This document shows positions 1 through 8,122 of a stretch of 64,000 nucleotides of DNA, piece after piece. Position numbers and translations under genes: made by a program. Every line of letters begins with the position of its first letter. Positions within the stretch are counted from its first letter, which is position 1. Origin of the DNA: Streptomyces mirabilis (lineage in GTDB: Bacteria; Actinomycetota; Actinomycetes; Streptomycetales; Streptomycetaceae); contig NZ_CP074102.1 in assembly GCF_018310535.1 (NCBI RefSeq), positions 7,812,001 to 7,876,000 of the forward strand, in the 5' to 3' direction. The notes below the pieces were generated by a model, which worked only from the letters and a program-made list of their open reading frames with translations, was not told where the DNA came from and ran no database searches.

Positions 1-801
1 GGGGGAGGCGGACGCCGCGTCACCCGTGCGGAGATCGAGCGGGTGCGCTCCAAGGACGGCTTCCCCGAGGCATTGCGGGAACGCATCAAGGCCGTCGGCA
101 CCACGGAGGGCGCAGCGCTCATGGGCGTGACGGCCGCCAGGTTCACGCGCTTCGCGCGCTTGGGTCTGGTGGTGCCCGTGAAGTTCTATCTGAACCGGTA
201 CAGGGCTGTGGTCTGGCTGTATCTGGGCGAAGAACTTCGCCAGTTCGGGGCGGACGAGCAGAACGTCCCGCTGCTGAAGGGCCGTACACCCGAGGGACTC
301 CGCGATCAGCTGGAAGCCGGCTTGGACCTCCGCCCTCGCAACTGGCGCGGCCGGCACATGGGATTCCTGCTGCGGCAGACCGAGGACCCCTGGGCGCGGG
401 CCGCGATCGTGGCCTCCCTGCTCGACCCCGTTCAGGTGGCCGAGATTGTCAGGGACCCGTACGAGCGCGCGTATCTGAACCGCTTCCGGCCCGAGCGGGC
501 CTCCCACGGCGCCGCGCCGGACACTCCTGCCGCGCACCTCGTCTCGCGCATCATGACGGCCGAGGATCCCGACGAGATCAGCTGGCTCCGTGCCGATCTG
601 GGCCAGGCGCTCGTCGAGGCCCGAGAGCTCCGCCCCGCACCCCGCCCGACCCCCAAGGCCCCGCTGACGCCGGTCTCCCCTTCGGCCGCGGCTCCGGCGG
701 CCTCGCGACCGCGGGAAGCCGTCCTCGACGACCGGGCCCCGAGCGTGGAGCCCGAGCGGCCACGGAGGCTCCTCGGGTGGCTGCGCCGCAGAAACCCCTG
801 A
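1..801 (+). CDS. DUF6397 family protein, 5' end outside the window
   Basis: The reading frame is open to base 1 and the residues before the first in-window GTG (43) read naturally as protein (GGGRRVTRAEIERVRSKDG), so the true start lies upstream. The N-terminal half has an MerR/excisionase-like helix-turn-helix flavour (AEIERVR, GVTAARFTRFARLGLVVPVKFY) followed by the conserved stretch NRYRAVVWLYLGEELRQF and LLRQTEDPWARAA, which I recognise from the actinobacterial DUF6397 family. The C-terminal 80 residues are Pro/Ala/Arg-rich and probably disordered, ending in WLRRR. The biochemical role is unknown; DNA binding is an inference from the HTH-like part. Confidence 0.8.
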   Translation, partial: GGGGRRVTRAEIERVRSKDGFPEALRERIKAVGTTEGAALMGVTAARFTRFARLGLVVPVKFYLNRYRAVVWLYLGEELRQFGADEQNVPLLKGRTPEGLRDQLEAGLDLRPRNWRGRHMGFLLRQTEDPWARAAIVASLLDPVQVAEIVRDPYERAYLNRFRPERASHGAAPDTPAAHLVSRIMTAEDPDEISWLRADLGQALVEARELRPAPRPTPKAPLTPVSPSAAAPAASRPREAVLDDRAPSVEPERPRRLLGWLRRRNP

Positions 802-882
802 CGGGGCGCTCCTACCCGCGACGCCCTGACGAGTCCTCCCCGGACGGCTTCTTCCCGGGGGGACGGGCCCATTCCTGTATCC

Positions 883-1749
883 CTACAGCGCCCGGAAAAG
901 TCCCTCCTGGACGACCGAGACGAGCAGGCGTCCCTCCAGGTCGTAGATGCGCCCGCGGGCCAGCCCGCGCCCGCCCGTCGCGATCGGCGACTCCTGGTCG
1001 TACAGGAACCACTCGTCCGCGCGGAACGGCCGGTGGAACCACATCGCATGGTCGAGCGAGGCCATGTCGAAGCCGCGCGGACCCCACAGCGGCTCCACCG
1101 GGATGCGGACGGCGTCCAGGAGGGTCATGTCGCTCGCGTAGGTGAGGGCGCAGGTGTGCACAAGCGGTTCGTCGCCCAGTGGCCCGACGGCACGCATCCA
1201 CACCGCGCTGCGCGGCTCCGCGTCCTTGATCTCCTCCGGGGTCCAGCGCAGTCCGTCCACATACCGGATGTCGAACGGCTGACGGCGCGCCATGCGCTCC
1301 AGCGACTCGGGAAGCGCGCCCAGATGCTCGGTTATCTCCTGCGAGACCGTCGGCAGCGACTCCGGGTGCGGGATCTCACGGGCCGGCGGCAGCTGGTGCT
1401 CGAAGCTTCCGTCCTCAGGCTTGTGAAAGGAGGCGGTCAGATTGAAGATCGTGCGGCCCTGCTGCACGGCGGTGACGCGACGAGTGGTGAACGACCGCCC
1501 GTCCCTGACCCGTTCGACCTGGTACACGATCGGCACGCCCGGCCGGCCCGGGCGCAGGAAGTACGCGTGCAGCGAGTGCACCGGCCGGTCGCCCTCGGTG
1601 GTGCGCCCGGCCGCCACCAGGGCCTGGCCCGCCACCTGGCCGCCGAAGACCCGCTGCAGTTTTTCGTCCGGGCTGCGGCCACGGAAGATGTTGACCTCGA
1701 TCTGCTCCAGGTCGAGCAGGTCGACGAGCCTCTCGGCTGGGTTCGTCAT
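883..1749 (-). CDS. tesB: Acyl-CoA thioesterase II
   Basis: 288 residues from ATG at 1749, the normal length for TesB. The family hydrolyses acyl-CoA to free fatty acid and CoA in the cytoplasm using a tandem double hot-dog fold. Visible landmarks are LDLEQIEVNIFRG near the N terminus, FGGQVAGQALVAAG (about 36-49), HSLHAYFLRPG (first hot-dog core), ASLDHAMWFHRPFRADEW with the conserved Asp, and SVVQEGLFR with the conserved Gln at the C terminus. The frame stays open upstream into the helicase gene, but the ATG at 1749 begins the typical MTNPAERL sequence. It sits 19 bases downstream of the helicase stop, on the same strand, so the two may be cotranscribed. Confidence 0.93.
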   Translation of the reverse strand: MTNPAERLVDLLDLEQIEVNIFRGRSPDEKLQRVFGGQVAGQALVAAGRTTEGDRPVHSLHAYFLRPGRPGVPIVYQVERVRDGRSFTTRRVTAVQQGRTIFNLTASFHKPEDGSFEHQLPPAREIPHPESLPTVSQEITEHLGALPESLERMARRQPFDIRYVDGLRWTPEEIKDAEPRSAVWMRAVGPLGDEPLVHTCALTYASDMTLLDAVRIPVEPLWGPRGFDMASLDHAMWFHRPFRADEWFLYDQESPIATGGRGLARGRIYDLEGRLLVSVVQEGLFRAL

Positions 1750-1768
1750 GTGTGGGATTCTCCTGTGC

Positions 1769-4282
1769 TCACAACTGGCCGACGTCGGTGACCTTGACGA
1801 CCGCGCGACCCTCCGCGTCGGAGGCCACGAGGTCGACCTCCGCGCTGATGCCCCAGTCGTGGTCACCGTTCGGGTCGGCGAAGGTCTGACGGACGCGCCA
1901 CAGACCGTTCTGCGGCTCCTCCACGATCGACAGCAGCTTGGGGCCACGGGCGTCGGGGCCTGTGCCGAGGTCCTCGTACTCGTCCCAGTACTTGTCCATC
2001 GCCTCGCCCCAGGCGTCGGCGTCCCAGCCGGATTCGCCGTCCATCTCGCCGAGTTCGTCGACGTTGTCGAGTGCGGCGAGTTCGACACGGCGGAACATCG
2101 CGTTGCGGACGAGGACACGGAAGGCGCGGGCGTTCGACGTGACCGGCTTGACCTGGTCGGCCCTCTCCTGGGCCTCCTCGGCCGTCATTTCCTCGGGGTT
2201 GGCGAGCTGCTCCCACTCGTCGAGGAGGCTCGAGTCGACCTGGCGCACCAGCTCGCCCAGCCAGGCGATCAGGTCCTCCAGGTCCTCGGACTTGAGGTCG
2301 TCCGGGACGGTGTGTTCAAGCGCCTTGTAGGCACTCGCGAGGTAACGCAGGACAATGCCCTCAGTACGGGCGAGCTCGTAGTGGGAGACGAACTCCGTGA
2401 AGGACATGGCCCGTTCGTACATGTCACGGATAACGGACTTCGGCGACAACGGATGGTCACCGACCCACGGGTGGCTCTTGCGGTAGGTGTTGTAGGCGTG
2501 GAAGAGCAGCTCCTCCAGCGGCTTGGGGTACGACACGTCCTGGAGCCGCTCCATGCGCTCCTCGTACTCGACGCCGTCCGCCTTCATCGCCGCCACGGCC
2601 TCGCCGCGTGCCTTGTTCTGCTGGGCCGCGAGGATCTGCCGTGGGTCGTCCAGGGTGGACTCCACGACGGACACCATGTCCAGGGCGTAGGAGGGGGACT
2701 CGGGGTCCAGAAGCTCGAACGCGGCGAGCGCGAAGGTCGACAGCGGCTGGTTGAGCGCGAAGTCCTGTTGCAGATCCACGGTGAGGCGCACGATGCGGCC
2801 CGTGGCGTCCGGCTCGTCGAGCTTCTCGACGATGCCGCCGTCAAGGAGCGAGCGGTAGATCGCGATCGCCCGACGGATGTGCCGCAGCTGCTGCTTGCGC
2901 GGCTCGTGGTTGTCCTCCAGCAGATGCCGCATCGCCTCGAAGGCGTTCCCGGGCCGGGCGATCACCGCCAGGAGCATGGTGTGGGTGACCCGGAAGCGGG
3001 AGGTGAGCGGCTCGGGATCGGAGGCGATGAGCTTCTCGAAGGTGTTGTCCGTCCAGCCGACGAAGCCCTCGGGAGCCTTCTTGCGGACCACCTTGCGACG
3101 CTTCTTCGGGTCGTCGCCCGCCTTGGCGAGCGCCTTCTCGTTCTCGATGACGTGCTCGGGCGCCTGCGCCACCACGAAGCCCGCCGTGTCGAATCCGGCG
3201 CGCCCGGCACGGCCGGCGATCTGGTGGAACTCACGGGCACGGAGCGTGCGCACCCGGTTGCCGTCGTACTTCGTCAGCGCCGTGAACAGCACGGTGCGGA
3301 TCGGGACGTTGACGCCGACGCCGAGGGTGTCCGTGCCGCAGATGACCTTCAGCAGACCGGCCTGGGCCAGCTTCTCCACCAGCCGCCGGTACTTGGGCAG
3401 CATGCCCGCGTGGTGCACGCCGATGCCATGGCGTACGTACCGGGAGAGGTTGCGGCCGAACTTGGTGGTGAACCGGAAGTTGCCGATCAGCTCGGCGATC
3501 TGGTCCTTCTCCTCGCGCGTGCACATGTTGATGCTCATCAGTGCCTGCGCCCGCTCCACGGCCTGCGCCTGGGTGAAGTGGACGATGTAGACCGGAGCCT
3601 GCTTGGTCGCGAGCAGCTCGGTGAGCGTCTCCGTCAGCGGGGTCAGTACGTACTCGTAGGAGAGCGGCACGGGCCGCGTCGCCGAGCGGACCACCGACGT
3701 GGGCCGTCCGGTGCGCCGGGTGAGGTCCTTCTCGAACATCGAGACGTCGCCGAGCGTCGCCGACATCAGGATGAACTGCGCCTGTGGCAGTTCCAGGATC
3801 GGGATCTGCCACGCCCAGCCGCGGTCGGCCTCCGCGTAGAAGTGGAACTCGTCCATGACGACCTGGCCGACGTCGGCGTGCTTGCCGTCCCGCAGCGCGA
3901 TGGACGCCAGCACCTCGGCGGTGCAGCAGATGATGGGGGCGTCGGAGTTCACGGAGGCGTCGCCGGTCAGCATGCCGACGTTCTCCGTGCCGAAGATCTT
4001 GCACAGCTCGAAGAACTTCTCCGAGACGAGTGCCTTGATCGGTGCCGTGTAGAAGGTGACCTCGTCGCGGGCGAGCGCGGCGAAGTGGGCGCCCGCGGCG
4101 ATCATGCTCTTGCCCGAGCCGGTGGGCGTCGAGACGATCACGTTCGCACCCGAGACCACCTCGATCAGCGCCTCCTCCTGATGGGGGTAGAGCGTGAGAC
4201 CGCGTTCTCCGGCCCACGACTCGAAGGCTTCGTAGAGGGCGTCGGGATCTGCGGTCTGCGGCAGCTGATCGATAAGGGTCAC
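1769..4282 (-). CDS. DEAD/DEAH-box helicase with C-terminal DUF3516
   Basis: An 837-residue superfamily 2 helicase of the Ski2/Mtr4-like type common in actinobacteria. Walker A TPTGSGKS is at about residues 52-59, the DEAH-variant DEFHFY at about 139, SAT motif LMSATL at about 165, and the motif VI sequence QIAGRAGRAGFD in the second RecA domain. The C-terminal 350 residues match the DUF3516 extension. I chose GTG at 4282 because the family begins MTLIDQLPQ and a G-rich ribosome-binding site precedes it. The 49 codons upstream in frame look non-coding. Substrate (RNA or DNA) is not visible from sequence; RNA processing or surveillance is the usual inference. Divergent from the gene at 4428. 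Confidence 0.93.
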   Translation of the reverse strand: MTLIDQLPQTADPDALYEAFESWAGERGLTLYPHQEEALIEVVSGANVIVSTPTGSGKSMIAAGAHFAALARDEVTFYTAPIKALVSEKFFELCKIFGTENVGMLTGDASVNSDAPIICCTAEVLASIALRDGKHADVGQVVMDEFHFYAEADRGWAWQIPILELPQAQFILMSATLGDVSMFEKDLTRRTGRPTSVVRSATRPVPLSYEYVLTPLTETLTELLATKQAPVYIVHFTQAQAVERAQALMSINMCTREEKDQIAELIGNFRFTTKFGRNLSRYVRHGIGVHHAGMLPKYRRLVEKLAQAGLLKVICGTDTLGVGVNVPIRTVLFTALTKYDGNRVRTLRAREFHQIAGRAGRAGFDTAGFVVAQAPEHVIENEKALAKAGDDPKKRRKVVRKKAPEGFVGWTDNTFEKLIASDPEPLTSRFRVTHTMLLAVIARPGNAFEAMRHLLEDNHEPRKQQLRHIRRAIAIYRSLLDGGIVEKLDEPDATGRIVRLTVDLQQDFALNQPLSTFALAAFELLDPESPSYALDMVSVVESTLDDPRQILAAQQNKARGEAVAAMKADGVEYEERMERLQDVSYPKPLEELLFHAYNTYRKSHPWVGDHPLSPKSVIRDMYERAMSFTEFVSHYELARTEGIVLRYLASAYKALEHTVPDDLKSEDLEDLIAWLGELVRQVDSSLLDEWEQLANPEEMTAEEAQERADQVKPVTSNARAFRVLVRNAMFRRVELAALDNVDELGEMDGESGWDADAWGEAMDKYWDEYEDLGTGPDARGPKLLSIVEEPQNGLWRVRQTFADPNGDHDWGISAEVDLVASDAEGRAVVKVTDVGQL

Positions 4283-4427
4283 GCCCCCATCTTGCCTGTC
4301 AACCCGCTCGATGGGGGAATCGGATGCTCGTCCGAAGATCACGACCGTTACGCTGTGGCGCCGACGAAGCGTCAGCGTATGCGGGCAACTGGACAGCGGC
4401 GAAAGAAGAATGGGGCGGGGAACGGCC

Positions 4428-5222
4428 ATGATGGGACCAGCACACTCACTCTCGGGAGCCGCGGCCTGGCTCGGCGTCGGAGCGGCGGCGGCCGCCGCCG
4501 GTCACACGATGCCCTGGCCGGTCCTCCTCGTCGGCGCCCTGATCTGCGCGGGTGCCGCGCTCGCCCCCGACCTGGACCACAAGGCGGCGACGATCTCGCG
4601 GGCCTTCGGGCCCGTCTCACGGACCCTGTGCGAGATCGTCGACAAGCTCTCGTACGCCGTCTACAAGTCGACCCGCAAGCCGGGCGACCCACGGCGCAAT
4701 GGCGGCCATCGCACGCTGACGCACACCTGGCTGTGGGCGGTGATGATCGGCGCGGGCACCGCGGCCCTTGCGATCACAGGTGGCCGCTGGGCGGTCCTGG
4801 CCATCCTCTTCGTGCACATGGTGCTGGCGATCGAGGGCCTGCTGTGGCGGGCCGCCCGCGGCTCCAGCAGCGACGTCCTGGTCTGGCTGCTGGCGGCGAC
4901 CAGCGCCTGGATCCTCGCCGGAGTCCTGGACAAGCCGGGCAACGGCTCGGACTGGCTGTTCACCGCACCGGGCCAGGAGTACCTGTGGCTCGGACTGCCG
5001 ATCGTCCTGGGAGCCCTGGTACACGACATCGGGGACGCGCTGACGGTGTCCGGCTGCCCGGTCCTGTGGCCCATCCCGATCGGCCGCAAGCGCTGGTACC
5101 CGATCGGCCCGCCCAAGGCGATGCGCTTCCGTGCCGGCAGCTGGGTGGAGCTCAAGGTGCTCATGCCGGTCTTCATGCTGCTCGGCGGGGTGGGCTGCGC
5201 GGCGGCGCTCAACGTCATCTGA
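4428..5222 (+). CDS. Membrane-embedded metal-dependent hydrolase (YdjM/DUF457 type)
   Basis: 264 residues, mostly hydrophobic, with about five or six membrane segments (for example PWPVLLVGALICAGAALAPDLDH and VLAILFVHMVLAIEGLL). The DUF457 hallmarks are present: H at the start of the first helix (AHSLSGAAAW), APDLDH ending the second, and GGHRTLTHTWLW, a histidine-rich segment that would bind metal. A late HDIGDALTVSGCPVLWPI completes the set. The start has two consecutive ATGs (4428, 4431) after GGGCGGGG; the first is used here. Natural substrate unknown. The 145-base gap to the helicase probably holds both divergent promoters. Confidence 0.82.
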   Translation: MMGPAHSLSGAAAWLGVGAAAAAAGHTMPWPVLLVGALICAGAALAPDLDHKAATISRAFGPVSRTLCEIVDKLSYAVYKSTRKPGDPRRNGGHRTLTHTWLWAVMIGAGTAALAITGGRWAVLAILFVHMVLAIEGLLWRAARGSSSDVLVWLLAATSAWILAGVLDKPGNGSDWLFTAPGQEYLWLGLPIVLGALVHDIGDALTVSGCPVLWPIPIGRKRWYPIGPPKAMRFRAGSWVELKVLMPVFMLLGGVGCAAALNVI

Positions 5223-5293
5223 GCGAGAGCGTCAGCCCCGCACGCCCGAGGAGGAGTGCCTGCTCCTCGCGCCCGAGCGCGGGGGGCACCCCC

Positions 5294-5569
5294 TCATGCC
5301 GTCTCGTCCTTGCCCGCTCCCTGCCCCGCACCGCCGTACCGCCTCTCGAACTGTGCGATCCGGCCCTCCGAGTCCACGGTCCGGGCCTTGCCCGTGTAGA
5401 AGGGGTGGCTCTCCGAGGAGATCTCGACGTCGACGACCGGGTAGGTCTCGCCGTCGTCCCACTCGATGGTCTGGTCGCTCGTCGCGGTGGACCGGGTGAG
5501 GAAGGCGTACCCGGCGGCGCGGTCGCGGAAGACGACGGCGCGGTAGTCGGGGTGCTTGTCCTGCTGCAT
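5294..5569 (-). CDS. rpmE2: 50S ribosomal protein L31, type B (zinc-independent)
   Basis: 91 residues, beginning [16 protein letters not shown] and carrying the L31 core [15 protein letters not shown]. There are no cysteines at all, so this is the C- form that does not bind zinc. In Streptomyces such copies normally replace the zinc-binding L31 under zinc starvation and are usually Zur-controlled; I did not see a clear Zur palindrome here. It lies 33 bases after the DUF5709 gene on the same strand, with AAGGAG as the ribosome-binding site, so readthrough from that gene is likely. Confidence 0.96.
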   Translation of the reverse strand: MQQDKHPDYRAVVFRDRAAGYAFLTRSTATSDQTIEWDDGETYPVVDVEISSESHPFYTGKARTVDSEGRIAQFERRYGGAGQGAGKDETA

Positions 5570-5602
5570 GGGTGCTCCTTGGGGGAGGGGGGCGAGGGCC
5601 GG

Positions 5603-6073
5603 TCAGCCGGACGCGGTGTCCTCGTCGACGATGTGCATCGCGGCCTCCTCGGCCGAGGCCGCGGCGCCGTCGATGCCGACGTCGGTGGCGATCAGCCCGC
5701 TCTCGTCGTCCTCGTGCGCTCCTTCATTGGGGGCGACGAGACGACCGGAGCGGCTGGCGCCCACTTCGTTGTCCCAGGGTTCGCCGTCGGTGCCCTGGCA
5801 GTCGCCGATGCCGTCTCCGTCCGGCTCGGCGACGTCGGGCATCTCCTCCGCGAGGCGCTGGTCCAGAGTCTCGCCCTGTCGGCGCTCCGCGGCGGTCACC
5901 CCGGCATGCTCCACCGCCCACGGCCGCTCCGGCGGGGACCAGCCCCGGTCGAGCGGGTCACCGACACCGTCGGAGAGCAAGGTGTCCTCGGAGTCGAGCA
6001 GCCCCGCGTCGTCCTGTACCTCGGATCCGTCGGGCTGGTAGACGTCGTCTCCCCATCCGTCGACGCTGTTCAC
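5603..6073 (-). CDS. DUF5709 acidic protein
   Basis: 156 residues from GTG at 6073, which has an excellent GGAGG five bases upstream. The protein is very acidic (long Asp/Glu-rich stretches such as SEVQDDAGLLDSEDTLLSDG) and lacks membrane or catalytic motifs. The segment GVGDPLDRGWSPPERPWAVEHAGVTAAERRQGETLDQRLAEE, here described rather than dissected, is the recognisable DUF5709 core (DRGWSPPERP, GETLDQRLAEE). Function unknown. It immediately precedes rpmE2 and the pair is probably one transcript. Confidence 0.85.
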   Translation of the reverse strand: MNSVDGWGDDVYQPDGSEVQDDAGLLDSEDTLLSDGVGDPLDRGWSPPERPWAVEHAGVTAAERRQGETLDQRLAEEMPDVAEPDGDGIGDCQGTDGEPWDNEVGASRSGRLVAPNEGAHEDDESGLIATDVGIDGAAASAEEAAMHIVDEDTASG

Positions 6074-6340
6074 GGGTACCTCCAGGTGATGCGGGCGAGC
6101 CCGATCCCACCGCGCTCGACGGCGGGCGCGCGGGCCACTCGACACAGGCTTCGCCCTTCGCGAACCGGGTGGTTCCCGGGCGTTCCCCGAGCCGGTGCCG
6201 TTATCCAGCCTTCCACTCCGGTTCGGCACTGCGCAACGCCACACGGTCCGAGGCGGTGCGGGCGCGCCCACGGAGGCAGGTCCCGGGCGCCGGTGCGACC
6301 GCTGCCGCACACGAGCGCGGACCGCACCGGCAGGGCACCC

Positions 6341-8122
6341 TCACCCGTGCCAGGACCGCCACAACGCCGCGTAGGCACCGTCGGCCGTGACCAGCTCGTC
6401 GTGACTGCCCAGCTCACTGATCCGGCCGTTCTCCACGACGGCGATGACGTCCGCGTCGTGGGCGGTGTGGAGCCGGTGGGCGATGGCGACCACGGTGCGT
6501 CCGTCGAGGACGCGGGCCAGCGAGCGTTCCAGGTGACGGGCCGCGCGCGGGTCGAGCAGCGAGGTCGCTTCGTCCAGGACCAGGGTGTGCGGATCGGCGA
6601 GGACCAGCCGGGCCAGGGCGATCTGCTGAGCCTGGGCCGGGGTGAGCGCGAGCCCGCCCGAGCCGACCTCGGTGTCCAGACCGTCGTCCAGCGCCCGCGC
6701 CCAGCCGTCCGCGTCCACCGCTCCGAGCGCCGCCCACAGCTCGGCGTCGACCGCTCCCGTCCTGGCGAGCAGCAGATTGTCCCGCAGGGAGCCCACGAAG
6801 ACGTGGTGCTCCTGGTTGACCAGGGCCACGTGGGAGCGGACCGCCTCGGCGGGCATCCGGGACAGCTCGGCACCGCCGAGCGTGACGCGGCCGTCCCGGG
6901 GTGCGTAGATTCCGGCGAGCAGCCGGCCCAGCGTGGACTTACCCGCTCCGGACGGTCCGACCAGCGCGAGCCGGGTGCCCGGCGCGACCTCCAGGGAGAC
7001 CTCGCGCAGCACGTCCACCCCGGCCCGGTAGCCGAAGCGCACCTCGTCCGCGCGCACGTCCCGCCCGTCCGGGACCATCTCCGGGTCGCCCGCGTCCGGC
7101 TCGATGTCCCGGACGCCGACCAGCCGGCCCAGCGACACCTGGGCGACCTGCAGCTCGTCGTACCAGCGCAGGATCAGGCCCACCGGATCGACGAGCATCT
7201 GCGCGATGAGCGCGCCCGTCGTCAGTTGCCCCACGCCGATCCAGCCCTGAAGGACGAAGACCCCGCCGATCATCAGGACCGAGCAGAGGATCACCACGTG
7301 CGTGACACCGATGACCGGGAAGAGCACCGTGCGCAGCCAGAGCGTGTAGCGCTCCCAGGCCGTCCACTCCTTGATCCGGCGCTCCGACAGCTCGATGCGG
7401 CGCTCGCCCAGGCGGTGCGCCTCGACGGTGCGACCCGCGTCCACGGTCTCGGCGAGCGCGGCGGCGACGGCGGCGTAACCGGCGGCCTCGGAGCGGTAGG
7501 CGGACGGTGCGCGCTTGAAGTACCAGCGGCAGCCGATCAGCAGGATGGGCACGGCTACCAGTACGGCGGGGGCGAGCGGCGGCGCGGTCACGGCGAGCCC
7601 GCCGAGCAGCAGGGCCACCCACACCACGCCGATGGCGAGCTGCGGTACGGCTTCGCGCATCGCGTTGGCGAGCCGGTCGATGTCCGTGGTGATGCGGGAC
7701 AGCAGGTCGCCCGTGCCGGCCCGCTCGAGGACGCCGGGCGGCAGCCCGACCGACCGTACGAGGAAGTCCTCGCGCAGATCGGCCAGCATCCGCTCGCCGA
7801 GCACGGCTCCGCGCAGCCGCACCTCGCGTACGAACACGGCCTGTACGACGAGTGCCACGGCGAACAGCGCGGCGGTGCGCTCCAGATGGAGCTGCCGCGC
7901 GTGGTCCGAGACCCGCTCGACGATCGAGCCCAGCAGATAGGGGCCGGCCATCGAGGCCACCACGGCCACCGTGTTGGAGGCGATGAGCAGCAGGAAGGCC
8001 CGACGGTGCCGCCGGAAGAGTTCGGTCACGTAGGCGCGTACGGTCGCGGGGGCACCGACGGGCAGGGTGTGCGCCGTCGTCGGGGCCGCCGGGTCGTAGG
8101 CCGGTGGCGCCAGGCCGATCAT
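6341..8122 (-). CDS. ABC exporter half-transporter, membrane plus ATPase
   Basis: 593 residues with an N-terminal ABC transmembrane domain (about six helices in residues 35-320) and a C-terminal ATPase. Walker A is GPSGAGKST; Walker B is TLVLDEATS; the position normally occupied by the LSGGQ signature reads LALTPAQAQQIALARL. The signature is thus degenerate, which is common in one half of heterodimeric exporters. Start ATG at 8122 overlaps the stop of the preceding ABC gene by four bases (ATGA), indicating translational coupling and a heterodimer. Substrate unknown; drug, lipid or peptide export is typical. Confidence 0.9.
   Translation of the reverse strand: MIGLAPPAYDPAAPTTAHTLPVGAPATVRAYVTELFRRHRRAFLLLIASNTVAVVASMAGPYLLGSIVERVSDHARQLHLERTAALFAVALVVQAVFVREVRLRGAVLGERMLADLREDFLVRSVGLPPGVLERAGTGDLLSRITTDIDRLANAMREAVPQLAIGVVWVALLLGGLAVTAPPLAPAVLVAVPILLIGCRWYFKRAPSAYRSEAAGYAAVAAALAETVDAGRTVEAHRLGERRIELSERRIKEWTAWERYTLWLRTVLFPVIGVTHVVILCSVLMIGGVFVLQGWIGVGQLTTGALIAQMLVDPVGLILRWYDELQVAQVSLGRLVGVRDIEPDAGDPEMVPDGRDVRADEVRFGYRAGVDVLREVSLEVAPGTRLALVGPSGAGKSTLGRLLAGIYAPRDGRVTLGGAELSRMPAEAVRSHVALVNQEHHVFVGSLRDNLLLARTGAVDAELWAALGAVDADGWARALDDGLDTEVGSGGLALTPAQAQQIALARLVLADPHTLVLDEATSLLDPRAARHLERSLARVLDGRTVVAIAHRLHTAHDADVIAVVENGRISELGSHDELVTADGAYAALWRSWHG

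Noticed and set aside
1750..2118. N-terminal extension of the thioesterase
   Set aside because: The extra residues are Ser/Thr/Arg-rich out-of-frame translation of the helicase gene; TesB length and start fit 1749.
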